64,000 nucleotides of DNA. Source: Lentzea albida (lineage in GTDB: Bacteria > Actinomycetota > Actinomycetes > Mycobacteriales > Pseudonocardiaceae). Below are positions 28,248 through 36,582 of the stretch, piece after piece. The stretch covers positions 1 through 64,000 of the forward strand of contig NZ_FOFV01000029.1 in assembly GCF_900111005.1 (NCBI RefSeq). The letters are read 5' to 3'. The notes beneath the pieces are model-generated. The model was not told the origin of the DNA. It saw only the letters and a program-made list of their open reading frames with translations, and ran no database searches. The first letter of the stretch is position 1. Each line of letters starts with the position of its first letter. Made by a program: the position numbers and the translations under genes.

Positions 28248-30134
28248 ATGCCGGGCATGGGGGACTTCCTGGTCTACACGATCGGCTTCCCGATCACGTT
28301 CCTGCTGCTCGTGCTGGGCATGGCCCTGGCCGCGCGGCGAATCCTCGGCCTGCGCATCGGCCTGATCCGCACCGCGCTGGCGTGCGCGCTGGCGATGTCG
28401 GTCGCACAAAGCACTTTCGGCGAGACGACAGCCGAACCGTCCGCGGGTCTCGTGACGCTCCAACTCGGACTGTCCATCCTCGCCGTGATCGCGGTGCTGG
28501 CGCTCGCGGAGATCATCGTCCCGACCGGCTCGATCCCGCCGCCCACCGAGTGGTGGGGCATGGCGCGGCGCCGGATCGCGCGGACCCGGCGGTACTCGCG
28601 GATCACCGCGATCGCGTTCCGCCACGGCCTGGGGCCCTACCTGCGCGGCCGCGAACGCACCTCCACCGGCCTCTCGCGGTCGCTGCGGCTCGCGTTGCAG
28701 GACGCGGGCGTGACGTTCGTGAAACTCGGGCAGGTGCTGTCGACGCGCGCCGACCTGCTGCCGCAGGACTTCGTCGACGAGCTGAGCCTGTTGCAGGACA
28801 AGGTGCCCGCGGCGAAGTGGGACCAGGTGCGCGAGGTGCTCGACGCCGAGGTCGGGCTCGACGCCTTCCGCGAGGTGGACCCCGAACCACTCGCGGCGGC
28901 CTCGATCGCGCAGGTGCACCGAGCCGTGCTGCGCTCCGGCGCCGAGGTCGTCGTGAAGGTGCAACGGCCAGACGTGCGGGCAACGGCCGAGGGGGATCTC
29001 GACATCGTCTCGCGCCTCGCCGAGACGCTGCAGCGCACCCGCTGGGGCTCCGCGCTGGGCATCCGGGACCTCGCGGCCGGGTTCGCGGCGGCGTTGCGCG
29101 AGGAACTCGACTTCAGGATCGAGGCGCGCAACATCACGGCCGTGGCGGCGGCGTCGGACTCGTCGGTCGGCCTGCCGCACGTCCACCTGTCGACCGCACG
29201 CGTCCTCGTCATGGACCGGCTCGACGGCGTGCCGCTGCGGGGCGCGTCCGAGGACGAGGGGCTCGCACGGACGTTGCTGCGGTTCGTGCTGCGTCAGGTC
29301 ATGCTCGACGGCGTCTTCCACGCGGACCCGCACCCCGGCAACGTGCTGCTGCTGACGGACGGCCGCCTCGGCCTGCTCGACTTCGGCTCGGTCGGGCGGA
29401 TCGACTCCGCGCTGCGCTCGGCGCTGCAACGGCTGCTCCTCGCGATCGACCGCAGCGACCCGGCGGGCCTCACCGACGCGCTGCTGGAGCTGACGTCCCA
29501 TCCCGAGGACATCGACGAGCAACGGCTGGAGCGTGCCCTCGGCCAGTTCATGGCCCGCCACCTCGGCGCGGGCATGCGGCCGGACGTGGAGATGTTCGGC
29601 GACCTGTTCCTGATCGTGTCCCGGTTCGGCCTGAGCATCCCGCCGGAGGTCGCGGCGGTGTTCCGGGCCCTGGCGACGCTGGAGGGCACGCTCGCGGAGC
29701 TGGCGCCGGGCTTCAACATCGTGGTCGAGTCGCGGGCCTTCGCCGCCGAGCAGATCTCCGAACGGCTCACGGCCGAGTCGGTGAAACGCACGATGGCCGA
29801 GGAACTGCAGGCCGTGCTACCCATGCTGCGCCGGCTGCCGCGGCGGATCGACCGGATCACCGGGGCGGTGGAGCAGGGCCGCCTGAGCATGTCGGTGCGG
29901 CTGTTCGCGGACGAACGCGACAGGTCGTTCGTCACGGGCCTGCTGCACCAGGTGATGCTGACGGCCCTGGGCGCCACGGCGGGCGTGATGTCGGTCCTGC
30001 TGCTCGGCTCGTCCGGCGGGCCGCGGATCTCGCCGGACGTGGGTCTGCACCAGGTGTTCGGCTACAACCTGATGATCATCTCGGTGCTGCTGGGCCTGCG
30101 GGTCGTCGTCGCGGTGTTCCGGCCGCGCTCCTAG
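28248..30134 (+). CDS. ABC1/UbiB-family atypical kinase, membrane protein
   Basis: This 628-residue protein has two or three N-terminal membrane helices (to residue 85) and two at the C-terminus. The ABC1 kinase-like core shows FVKLGQVLSTRADLLP (KxGQ), LAAASIAQVHRA (alanine-rich nucleotide loop), VVVKVQRPDV, FHADPHPGNVLLL and LGLLDFGSVGRID. Family members such as UbiB and ADCK3 act as ATPases supporting isoprenoid-quinone lipid metabolism. An actinobacterium would use menaquinone, so the role here is open. ATG 28257 is an alternative start. Its stop overlaps the next gene's stop by four bases (CTAG). Confidence 0.9.
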   Translation: MPGMGDFLVYTIGFPITFLLLVLGMALAARRILGLRIGLIRTALACALAMSVAQSTFGETTAEPSAGLVTLQLGLSILAVIAVLALAEIIVPTGSIPPPTEWWGMARRRIARTRRYSRITAIAFRHGLGPYLRGRERTSTGLSRSLRLALQDAGVTFVKLGQVLSTRADLLPQDFVDELSLLQDKVPAAKWDQVREVLDAEVGLDAFREVDPEPLAAASIAQVHRAVLRSGAEVVVKVQRPDVRATAEGDLDIVSRLAETLQRTRWGSALGIRDLAAGFAAALREELDFRIEARNITAVAAASDSSVGLPHVHLSTARVLVMDRLDGVPLRGASEDEGLARTLLRFVLRQVMLDGVFHADPHPGNVLLLTDGRLGLLDFGSVGRIDSALRSALQRLLLAIDRSDPAGLTDALLELTSHPEDIDEQRLERALGQFMARHLGAGMRPDVEMFGDLFLIVSRFGLSIPPEVAAVFRALATLEGTLAELAPGFNIVVESRAFAAEQISERLTAESVKRTMAEELQAVLPMLRRLPRRIDRITGAVEQGRLSMSVRLFADERDRSFVTGLLHQVMLTALGATAGVMSVLLLGSSGGPRISPDVGLHQVFGYNLMIISVLLGLRVVVAVFRPRS

Positions 30135-30535
30135 AACTGCCTGCGGTACACCGAAACGTCGTCGCGCCACACGCCGAACTGGTCCGGCGCCGACTGGACG
30201 ACCGTCATCTCGTTGAGGTGGCCGAGCACCCGCCACGCCCGCGCAACCGCTTGCGCACCCGCGTAGGCGATGGTGCAGAACCGGCGCGGCTCGACGACCG
30301 TGCGCACGCGGTCGACGTGGCCGACGCTCATCGGCGTGTCCTGCCAGAGGTCCAATGTGTACCCGGTGCGGATGGGGTCGCCGGACCCGAGGACGCCCTC
30401 GATGCTGACCACCAGCCGGTCGTTCTCGAGCCTCAGGTCGTAGTGGCCGCTGCGCGGAGGGGTGCCGCCGGTGTATGCGGAGCGTGCCGGGTCGAGCACC
30501 CAGTGCCCCAGAAAAGGCACGAGATCGTCACTCAT
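30131..30535 (-). CDS. Hypothetical small beta-rich protein, lipocalin-like
   Basis: This 134-residue soluble protein opens FLGHWVLDPARSAYTGG and alternates short strands (SGHYDLRLENDRLVVSIEGV), a pattern seen in small lipocalin-like actinobacterial proteins. There is no signal peptide. Ligand and role are unknown. It is convergent with the UbiB-like gene, sharing the CTAG, and divergent from the DedA-like gene. Confidence 0.7.
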   Translation of the reverse strand: MSDDLVPFLGHWVLDPARSAYTGGTPPRSGHYDLRLENDRLVVSIEGVLGSGDPIRTGYTLDLWQDTPMSVGHVDRVRTVVEPRRFCTIAYAGAQAVARAWRVLGHLNEMTVVQSAPDQFGVWRDDVSVYRRQF

Positions 30536-30605
30536 GTGTGTCCCTTCGCGGAACCTGCGCCACTGGCGGATTGTCCGGCGGATCGACGTGGGCGACCATC
30601 ACCCG

Positions 30606-31256
30606 ATGAGTTATGAGACGGGCGTCCGGTGGAAGTGGATACCGGCCGTCGTGCTCGGCTTCGTGTTGCTGAGCTGGATCGTGTTCGAGGCACTCGACCT
30701 CATCGACTTCGACGGTGTCGTGACGTGGGTGCGCGGCATCGACCCGGTGTGGGCGGCGGCGGCGATCTTCGCCCTGCTCGTCGTGGACGTGCTGCTGCCC
30801 GTGCCGTCCACGCCGCTCATCGTGCTGGCGGGAACGGCACTCGGCCTGCCCCTCGGGCTGGCACTCGCGGTCGTCGGATCCCTGGGTTCCTCTGCCGCAG
30901 GGTACGCCCTGGGGCGGTTCGCGGGCCCGGTCCTGGTGCGGCGGGTGGTGACCATCGAGGAGTTGACCGAGATGCGGCGCTGGGGCCGCCAGTTCGGGCC
31001 GTGGTTCTTCGGCGTGGCCCGCGGCATCCCGATGATGGCGGAGACCGTGTCCGTGTCCGCCGGGGTGTCCAGGGTGTCGTTCCGGACCTTCATGTCGTAC
31101 ACGCTCATCGGAACCCTGCCGATCTGCGCCGCCTACGTGTTCGCCGGGTCGAAGGCCGAGACCGTCGAGCAGATCGTGATGATCAGCGCGGCCGGATTCC
31201 TGTTGACGGTCGGCCTCTTCTACCTCCTGCGCCGGCTCGTGAAGGCGGCGCCTTAG
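30606..31256 (+). CDS. DedA/VTT-domain membrane protein
   Basis: This 216-residue protein has about five membrane helices. The VTT/SNARE-associated domain is at 70-190 (VPSTPLIVLAGTALGLPLGL, GSLGSSAAGYALGRFAGPVL, RGIPMMAETVSVSAGVSRVS). DedA-family proteins are linked to flipping of lipid carriers and to proton-motive-force maintenance. It directly precedes the Y-RNA array; a short stretch AAAAACCC follows its stop but no terminator hairpin is clear, so read-through into the array is possible. Confidence 0.88.
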   Translation: MSYETGVRWKWIPAVVLGFVLLSWIVFEALDLIDFDGVVTWVRGIDPVWAAAAIFALLVVDVLLPVPSTPLIVLAGTALGLPLGLALAVVGSLGSSAAGYALGRFAGPVLVRRVVTIEELTEMRRWGRQFGPWFFGVARGIPMMAETVSVSAGVSRVSFRTFMSYTLIGTLPICAAYVFAGSKAETVEQIVMISAAGFLLTVGLFYLLRRLVKAAP

Positions 31257-31274
31257 AAAAACCCTTTGCGCGGC

Positions 31275-31424
31275 GTGGTTGTATGAATGAGCGCCCGGTG
31301 CGCAGCGGAGGGTTACTTCCGGTGATTCTCAGGTTCGATTCCTGAGGCCGGCTCCGGCCGGTCTCTGCTCACCTCGGTGAGCACGTCACCTTCCGTGATC
31401 TGATCTCGGGCGTCCAAACTCCAC
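31275..31424 (+). ncRNA. Y-RNA-like unit A with permuted tRNA-like module
   Basis: The outer stem pairs GTGG (31275) with CCAC (31421) and GCGCCCG (31291-31297) with CGGGCGT (31407-31413). Inside, 31328-31382 reads as a tRNA without its anticodon arm in permuted order. It has a T-arm CTCAGG-TTCGATT-CCTGAG, a short acceptor-like stem GCCGG/CCGGT closed by a loop, and a D-arm GCTC-ACCTCGGT-GAGC with the GG of D-loops. This matches the layout of bacterial YrlA RNAs. Ends are not defined by the sequence. Confidence 0.7.
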
Positions 31425-31452
31425 ATCGGCTTCGAATTAATTCGCTGGCGCG

Positions 31453-31560
31453 GTGTGGTTGCATGTAAATAGCACCCGGTGCGAAAGTCCGCGGTTACTT
31501 CATTGGAGATGAAAACCCAACCGCGGGCGTGTTTGATCTCGGGAGCGCACAACTCCACAC
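31453..31560 (+). ncRNA. Y-RNA-like unit B lacking the tRNA-like module
   Basis: It shares the flanking blocks of unit A (GTGTGGTTGCATG, CCGGTGCG, GGTTACTTC, GATCTCGGG, AACTCCACA). In place of the tRNA module it has one hairpin with arms CCGCGGTT (31489-31496) and AACCGCGG (31519-31526). Its 3' strand is also the 5' strand of unit C, so the two folds compete. Confidence 0.5.
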
Positions 31561-31704
31561 GTGTCCGGTGCGAAGCAGAGGGTTACTTCCACTCCTAATG
31601 GGCGGGTTGCGGGTTCGAGTCCCGTCAGTCGTTCGGCGGCTGTAGCTCAACTGGCAGAGCAGCACGTACCTTCCGCGACCTCGACCTCGGACACGTGTGG
31701 AGTT
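31551..31704 (+). ncRNA. Y-RNA-like unit C (YrlA-type) with permuted tRNA-like module
   Basis: A perfect 17-bp stem joins 31551-31567 (AACTCCACACGTGTCCG) to 31688-31704. Inside, 31609-31660 is a permuted tRNA mimic. The T-arm is GCGGG-TTCGAGT-CCCGT. The 7-bp acceptor stem CAGTCGT/GCGGCTG is capped by three nt (TCG) so that its ends are joined. Then come the linker TA at the U8-A9 position and the D-arm GCTC-AACTGGCA-GAGC. The anticodon arm is replaced by the stem leading to the Ro60-binding part. It ends 41 bp before the TROVE start. Confidence 0.78.
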
Positions 31705-31712
31705 CGTGAGCT

Positions 31713-31734
31713 CCCTTTTGTCTGCCCAAAAGGG
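31713..31734 (+). promoter_or_regulatory. Hairpin sequestering the TROVE ribosome binding site
   Basis: CCCTTTTG (31713-31720) and CAAAAGGG (31727-31734) form an 8-bp stem with a 6-nt loop. The right arm contains most of AGGGGG, the only good ribosome binding site before ATG 31746, so an open or closed state could set translation. Confidence 0.6.
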
Positions 31735-31745
31735 GGAAAGAGCCG

Positions 31746-33335
31746 ATGGCGAAGTTCAACATCTTCCGCGCGCGTCCGGCGGGCACCAGCCCTGTCGCCA
31801 CGGCGCCGGAACCGACGGGCCGCACCCACGAGCGCGGCGACGGCTACGCGCGCGACACGAAGTCCGAGCTGTTCCTGCTCGCCGTGTCGAACATGGGCGG
31901 CGAGGACACGTTCTACGAGTCCGGCCGCAAGCGCGACAACCGCTTCGCAGCGCTCGTGCACGCCGCGGCACTCGCGGATCCCGAATGGACCGCGCGCCTG
32001 CTCAAGTGGCTGCGCAGCGAGGCGAACATGCGCACCGCGTCGTTGGTCGGCGCGGCGGAGTTCGTGCTCGCCCGCCTGGTCGCCGAGTCCGACGCGGGCG
32101 TCACCAACCGCGCCGTCGTCGACTCCGTCCTCCAGCGGGCGGACGAGCCGGGCGAACTCCTCGCCTACTGGACCGCCCAGAACGGCCGGCGCGTCCCGAA
32201 GCCGATCAAGCGCGGCATCTCCGACGCCGTCCGGCGGCTGTACGACGAGCGCGCGGTCCTCAAGTGGGACAGCGACGCCCGCGGCTACCGGATGGCCGAC
32301 GTGCTGAACCTCGCCCACCCGTCGCCCGCAGCACCGTGGCAGGGCGAGCTCTTCCAGTACGTGCTGGACCGCCGCCGCTCCCCCGACACCGAGGTGCCGG
32401 AGGCGCTGCGCGTGGTCGCGGCACGGTGTGAGCTGATGGCGTGGCCGCTGGAACAGCGCCGTGCGCTCTTCTCGCGTCCCGACGCGGCCGACGTGCTGCA
32501 GCGGGCCGGGATGACGTGGGAGGCCGTGGCGGGATGGCTGCAGGGACCGCTCACCCGCGAGGTGTGGGAGGCGCTGGCGCCGTCGATGGGGTACATGGCC
32601 CAGTTGAGGAACCTCAGGAACTTCGACGAGGCCGGCCTGTCCGACGAGGCGGCGGCGCTGGTCGCGGCACGTCTGGCCGACCCCGGCCAGGTCGCGCGCT
32701 CGCGCCAGTTCCCGTTCCGCTTCCTGTCCGCGTACGAGGCGGCGCCGAGCCTGCGCTGGGGCCACGCCCTGGACCAGGCGCTGCAGGCGTCGCTGGCGAA
32801 CCTGCCCGCACTGCCGGGCCGGTCGCTCGTCCTCATCGACACCTCGGCGTCGATGTCGGGCGGCGCGATCTCGGCCCGTTCGAAGGTCACCCCGGCCAAG
32901 GCCGCGGCGGTCTTCGGCGTCGCGCTCGGCGCGAAGGGCGAGCAGGTCGACGTGGTCGGGTTCGCGGACGGCACGTTCCGCCACGACGTCCCACGAGGGG
33001 CGTCGGTGATCCGCGAGGTGGACCGGTTCCTCCGGCGGATCGGCGAGGTCGGGCACGGCACCGACATCGTCGGGTCGCTGCGGCGCTCGTACCGGCGGCA
33101 CGACCGCGTGTTCATCATCTCGGACATGCAGACGATGTCCGGGTACTACGGCAAGGGCGTCTCGGACGTCGTGCCGGCGCACGTGCCGATCTACGGGTTC
33201 AACCTGGGCGGGTACGAGCACGCGGCGTACGCGACCGGCAAGGCCAACAGGCACGAATTCGGCGGCCTTACGGACGCAACATTTCGCATGGTCCCGTTGC
33301 TCGAGGCAGGTCAGAACGCCACCTGGCCGTTCTGA
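31746..33335 (+). CDS. rsr: TROVE-domain protein, bacterial Ro60 orthologue (Rsr)
   Basis: This 529-residue protein has the TROVE HEAT-repeat ring at about 25-345 (YARDTKSELFLLAVSNMGGE, ADPEWTARLLKWLRSEANMR). A von Willebrand A-like domain follows at about 350-529 with an intact metal site DTSASMSG and later IISDMQTMSG. Ro60 binds the 3' ends of misfolded RNAs in its ring and Y RNAs on its outer face; in bacteria it works with nucleases such as PNPase in RNA decay and stress responses. The YrlA-like RNAs immediately upstream make a self-contained Ro60/Y-RNA locus. RNA ligase RtcB, a frequent neighbour elsewhere, is absent. Confidence 0.93.
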   Translation: MAKFNIFRARPAGTSPVATAPEPTGRTHERGDGYARDTKSELFLLAVSNMGGEDTFYESGRKRDNRFAALVHAAALADPEWTARLLKWLRSEANMRTASLVGAAEFVLARLVAESDAGVTNRAVVDSVLQRADEPGELLAYWTAQNGRRVPKPIKRGISDAVRRLYDERAVLKWDSDARGYRMADVLNLAHPSPAAPWQGELFQYVLDRRRSPDTEVPEALRVVAARCELMAWPLEQRRALFSRPDAADVLQRAGMTWEAVAGWLQGPLTREVWEALAPSMGYMAQLRNLRNFDEAGLSDEAAALVAARLADPGQVARSRQFPFRFLSAYEAAPSLRWGHALDQALQASLANLPALPGRSLVLIDTSASMSGGAISARSKVTPAKAAAVFGVALGAKGEQVDVVGFADGTFRHDVPRGASVIREVDRFLRRIGEVGHGTDIVGSLRRSYRRHDRVFIISDMQTMSGYYGKGVSDVVPAHVPIYGFNLGGYEHAAYATGKANRHEFGGLTDATFRMVPLLEAGQNATWPF

Positions 33336-33337
33336 CG

Positions 33338-33372
33338 GTGTGAGGGTTCTCTGACGCGGAGAACCCTCACAC
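33338..33372 (+). terminator. Terminator of the TROVE gene
   Basis: Perfect 14-bp arms (GTGTGAGGGTTCTC and its complement) with a 7-nt loop start three bases after the stop and are followed by TTACT. Confidence 0.8.
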
Positions 33373-33411
33373 TTACTATCAGTTAGCGTTCTCACCAGCT
33401 ATGATGCTGAC

Positions 33412-33765
33412 ATGGAGTACAACGTGTTCGCGAAGGCGTGCCCGTCACGTCCCTTGCTGGAGCACGTCACCGGCAGGTGGGGCGGCCTGACGATGGGCGT
33501 GCTCGTGGACGGCCCGCTGCGGTTCAACGAACTGCGCCGCCGCGTCGACGGGGTCAGCGAGAAGATGCTGTCCCAGACGTTGCAGGCGCTGGAGCGCGAC
33601 GGGCTCGTGCACCGCGACGCGCAGCCCACGAACCCGCCGCGCGTCGACTACAGCCTCACGCCGCTGGGGCGCGAGACGGCGGAGCGGCTGCTCTCGTTGA
33701 TCCACCTGCTGGAAGCGCGGATGCCCGAGGTGCTGGACGCGCAGAAGGCGTACGACGCCCGCTGA
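33412..33765 (+). CDS. HxlR-family winged-helix regulator
   Basis: This 117-residue protein is a typical HxlR/MarR-like regulator (RWGGLTMGVLVDGPLRFNEL, GVSEKMLSQTLQALERDGLV, YSLTPLGRETAERL). One cysteine near the N-terminus (KACPSRPLLEHV) is at the position of the redox-sensing Cys in YodB/HypR/QorR-type HxlR proteins, so it may sense quinones or electrophiles. The next gene follows after four bases. Confidence 0.9.
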   Translation: MEYNVFAKACPSRPLLEHVTGRWGGLTMGVLVDGPLRFNELRRRVDGVSEKMLSQTLQALERDGLVHRDAQPTNPPRVDYSLTPLGRETAERLLSLIHLLEARMPEVLDAQKAYDAR

Positions 33766-33769
33766 CCTG

Positions 33770-34423
33770 GTGAATCCGCTTGGTGTGGCTGATTGGGCTG
33801 ATCGTGTGAACGGATGCGGACGGTGCTGGCGGCAGGACGAGCTGGATCTGCTCGACGGGGATCCCGAGCTGCTGTCCGACAAGCTCGTGCACAAGTTCGC
33901 CTGGGAGAGCACGGACCACTTCGAGCGCGACGAGTACGAGCCTGCGTGGCGCCGGCTCGGGTACCGGGTGGTCGGGGTGCTGGAGAACGATCCGGACGGC
34001 AAGCTCACCGCGGGGCTGGCGTGGGCCCGGTTCGAGAGCTGGCCGGAGAGCGAGCAAGCCGCGCTGCGCGCGCTGGTCACCGATGTCGTCGTGCGTGCGG
34101 CGGCGGACCCGGAGCGCTGGTGGCGACTGGACGAACTGCTCCACGCGGCCGCTCAGCTGGACCGGGACATGGCTCCCTGGCTGCGGCTCGTCGACACCTT
34201 CGAGGACGACGTCGTCGCCCATGTCGCGCACGACTACTCGTGGCACTACGGACGCGACAACGGCCCGTTGCTCACCTGGATGTTGTGGGACGACCCCGGA
34301 AAGCCGATCCGCGACTGGCTGCACTCCCCCGCGCTGCGCGCCCGGCTGTCCAGGATCGACAGCCGGGACGCTCGTCAAGCGCTGGAGAACGTCGACCTGA
34401 TGGCCGAGTTCAGCATTCGATGA
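33770..34423 (+). CDS. Hypothetical protein, Trp-rich
   Basis: This 217-residue soluble protein is unusually rich in tryptophan and acidic residues ([55 protein letters not shown]). I do not recognise the family, and there is no signal peptide or membrane helix. It starts four bases after the HxlR gene and is probably co-transcribed. Its last 14 bp overlap the convergent sdaA gene. Confidence 0.65.
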   Translation: MNPLGVADWADRVNGCGRCWRQDELDLLDGDPELLSDKLVHKFAWESTDHFERDEYEPAWRRLGYRVVGVLENDPDGKLTAGLAWARFESWPESEQAALRALVTDVVVRAAADPERWWRLDELLHAAAQLDRDMAPWLRLVDTFEDDVVAHVAHDYSWHYGRDNGPLLTWMLWDDPGKPIRDWLHSPALRARLSRIDSRDARQALENVDLMAEFSIR

Positions 34424-35774
34424 CGTTCACGGCGAGGCCGCCGCGTGCCGTCTCCTTGTACTTCACGGACATGTCCTTGCCGGTGTCCCGCATGGTCTTG
34501 ATGACCTTGTCGAGCGACACGAAGTGCGAGCCGTCGCCCCGCAACGCCATGCGCACGGCCGTGATGGCCTTGATGGACGCGACGGCGTTGCGTTCGATGC
34601 AGGGAATCTGCACGAGGCCGCCGATCGGGTCGCAGGTCAGCCCCAGGTTGTGCTCCATCGCGATCTCGGCGGCGTTCTCGACCTGTTCGGGAGTGCCCCC
34701 GAGCACCTCGGCGAGCCCGCCCGCGGCCATCGAGCAGGCCGAGCCGACCTCGCCCTGGCAGCCGACCTCGGCGCCGGAGATCGACGCGTTCTCCTTGAAC
34801 AGCACGCCGATCGCGCCCGCGGTCAGCAGGAAGCGGACGACGCCGTCGTCGGAGGCTCCCGGCACGAACTTCGTGTAGTAGTGCAGGACCGCCGGAACGA
34901 TGCCGGCCGCGCCGTTGGTCGGTGCGGTGACGACGCGGCCGCCCGCCGCGTTCTCCTCGTTGACGGCGAGCGCGAAGAGCGTCACCCAGTCCATGACCCG
35001 CAGCGGGTCGGTGACGAAGTGCTCGCCCTCCAGGCGTTTGCGCATCTCGGCGGCGCGGCGGCGGACCTTCAGGCCGCCGGGCAGGACGCCGTGTTCGGTG
35101 CAGCCTCGTTCGACGCACTCCTGCATGACGTGCCAGATGTGCAGGAGTCCTTCGCGGACTTCGGTTTCCGTGCGCCACGACAGCTCGTTGGCCATCATGA
35201 TCTCGCTGATCGACAGGCCGGTCTCGCGGCAGCGCGCGAGGAGTTGGTCGCCGGTCAGGAACGGGTGCGGCAACGGCGTGGTGTCCGGCTTGATCCGGTC
35301 GGTGCCGCTCGCGTTCTCGTCGACGACGAAGCCGCCGCCGATCGAGTAGTAGACGGCGTGCTCGACCGACTTGCCGTCCGCGAAGGCCTCGAAGCTCATC
35401 CCGTTGGGGTGCAACGGGAGTGACTTGCGGCGGTGCATGACGAGGTCGCGGTCGTGCACGAAGCCGATCTCGTGCGTGCCGCCGAGCTTGAGCCGTCCGC
35501 CGGAGATGATCTCCTCGACGCGGCCGGCCGCGACCGCGGGGTCGACCTCCTCGGGGAGGTTGCCCTCGAGGCCGAGGAACACGGCCTTCGGGCTGCCGTG
35601 GCCGTGCCCGGTCGCGCCGAGCGAGCCGAACAGCTCGACGTGCACGCGGTCCACTGTGGACGCGCGCTCGCCGAGCTTGTCGACGAACATGGCCGCCGCG
35701 CGCATCGGGCCGACCGTGTGGGAGCTGGACGGGCCGATGCCGACGGAGAACAGGTCGAAAACGCTGATCGCCAC
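34410..35774 (-). CDS. sdaA: L-serine ammonia-lyase (single-chain, iron-sulfur)
   Basis: This 454-residue enzyme deaminates serine to pyruvate. The N-terminal beta domain has [14 protein letters not shown]. The alpha domain holds the cysteines that bind the 4Fe-4S cluster ([37 protein letters not shown]). It lies 43 bp downstream of gcvH and shares its glycine riboswitch. That links glycine cleavage, whose methylene group makes serine, to removal of the serine formed. Confidence 0.95.
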   Translation of the reverse strand: MAISVFDLFSVGIGPSSSHTVGPMRAAAMFVDKLGERASTVDRVHVELFGSLGATGHGHGSPKAVFLGLEGNLPEEVDPAVAAGRVEEIISGGRLKLGGTHEIGFVHDRDLVMHRRKSLPLHPNGMSFEAFADGKSVEHAVYYSIGGGFVVDENASGTDRIKPDTTPLPHPFLTGDQLLARCRETGLSISEIMMANELSWRTETEVREGLLHIWHVMQECVERGCTEHGVLPGGLKVRRRAAEMRKRLEGEHFVTDPLRVMDWVTLFALAVNEENAAGGRVVTAPTNGAAGIVPAVLHYYTKFVPGASDDGVVRFLLTAGAIGVLFKENASISGAEVGCQGEVGSACSMAAGGLAEVLGGTPEQVENAAEIAMEHNLGLTCDPIGGLVQIPCIERNAVASIKAITAVRMALRGDGSHFVSLDKVIKTMRDTGKDMSVKYKETARGGLAVNVIEC

Positions 35775-35817
35775 TGATCAGTCCTTCGTGGTGGTGGAGC
35801 GGTCAGTCAGGCCCATG

Positions 35818-36201
35818 TCAGTCGGTCTTGGTGAGCTCGGCGTACTTCGCCGCCGTGAGCAGGTTCTCGGCCGACTCGACGCGGACCTTGAACAGCCAGC
35901 CGGCGCCGTACGGGTCGTTGTTCACGATGGCCGGGTCTTCGACGACGGCGCTGTTGACCTCGATGACCTCGCCGGTGACGGGCGAGAACAGGTCGCTGAC
36001 GGACTTGGTGGACTCGAGCTCACCGCAGACCTCGTTGGTGACGACCTTCGCGCCGACCTCGGGGAGCTGCACGTAGACGATGTCGCCCAGCGCGTCGGCC
36101 GCGTACTCGGTGATTCCGCAGGTCAGCGGGTCCTGGGTGCCCGGCGTCCAGTCGACCCACTCGTGCTCGACGGTGTAGAGCAGGTTCTCGGGGAACTCCA
36201 C
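35818..36201 (-). CDS. gcvH: Glycine cleavage system H protein
   Basis: This 127-residue lipoyl carrier of the glycine cleavage system has the lipoylated lysine in [20 protein letters not shown], near residue 65. It shuttles the aminomethyl group between the P and T proteins, which are not encoded in this window. GTG 36201 has GGAG 10 bases upstream. The glycine riboswitch in its leader ends about 49 bp before the start. Confidence 0.95.
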   Translation of the reverse strand: MEFPENLLYTVEHEWVDWTPGTQDPLTCGITEYAADALGDIVYVQLPEVGAKVVTNEVCGELESTKSVSDLFSPVTGEVIEVNSAVVEDPAIVNNDPYGAGWLFKVRVESAENLLTAAKYAELTKTD

Positions 36202-36249
36202 GGCGCGACTCCTCTGGCTGTGACGGGTCAGGACTGCTTGCGCCCCCTC

Positions 36250-36356
36250 CGCCGTGCAGAGTTGCCTACCCCGAGCGGTCTTGCTGCCTGAGAGTGTGCG
36301 GGAGCTTGCCCCTTCGGCGCCCCGACTCGGTCGTCGAGGTCTCTCCCACTCGGGTT
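36250..36356 (-). promoter_or_regulatory. Glycine riboswitch, single aptamer
   Basis: Read on the minus strand it shows the conserved glycine-aptamer elements in order: GTGGGAGAGACC, GCGCCGAAGGGGCAA, ACTCTCAGGCAGCAAGACCG and GGCAACTCTG. Only one aptamer is present; no second copy exists between it and gcvH. It sits close to the ribosome binding site, suggesting control of translation or of termination just before gcvH. Glycine binding should switch gcvH and sdaA on. Confidence 0.9.
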
Positions 36357-36541
36357 GTGGCGCTTGCGCGCCGCGGCCGGTGTTCAGTTCTCGGCGCGCA
36401 CGCTATGTGCGGTCCCGGTCGAGTGTCAACGCGGGGACGTCGACTGGAACGCGAGTCATGTTCAGGTCGCTCTGTCCCAAGTGAACAATCCAGCAGGTGC
36501 CGGATAGTGCGATCTGCACAGTGACATGACCTTGCGAGTGG

Positions 36542-36554
36542 CTCACATTGTGAG
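36542..36554. promoter_or_regulatory. Palindrome upstream of ald
   Basis: CTCACATTGTGAG has 6-bp arms around one base and ends 28 bp before the ald start. Its half-site resembles CRP-family or Lrp-type sites; the binding protein is unknown. Confidence 0.45.
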
Positions 36555-36582
36555 ATGTCGGCCACCGAACGGAGGAGTCATC

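Larger units (their letters stand above)
31257..31745 (+). other. Non-coding region holding three Y-RNA-like units upstream of the Ro60 gene
   Basis: No protein gene is credible here. Two blocks recur: CCGGTGCG followed by GGTTACTTC (at 31294, 31475 and 31564) and TTCCGNGA with CTCGG (at 31391 and 31671; shortened to GATCTCGG at 31535). They flank either a tRNA-like module (units A and C) or a plain hairpin (unit B). The region ends in a hairpin over the ribosome binding site of the TROVE gene. Confidence 0.8.
36202..36582. other. Divergent leader region of gcvH and ald
   Basis: The left part holds the glycine riboswitch (36250-36356). From 36357 to 36582 there is the divergent promoter region, with a GC-rich inverted segment near 36358-36385 and the palindrome at 36542-36554. 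I see no gene. Confidence 0.7.

Noticed and set aside
31609-31660. A tRNA gene call at the T-arm/D-arm sequences
   Set aside because: The order of arms is permuted and no anticodon arm or CCA end exists, so it is a tRNA mimic within a Y-type RNA rather than a tRNA gene.
31556-31860. A longer upstream start for the TROVE protein or a protein gene over the Y-RNA region
   Set aside because: Frames across 31257-31745 translate tRNA-like sequence and have no start signal; ATG 31746 has a good ribosome binding site and begins the family-typical N-terminus.
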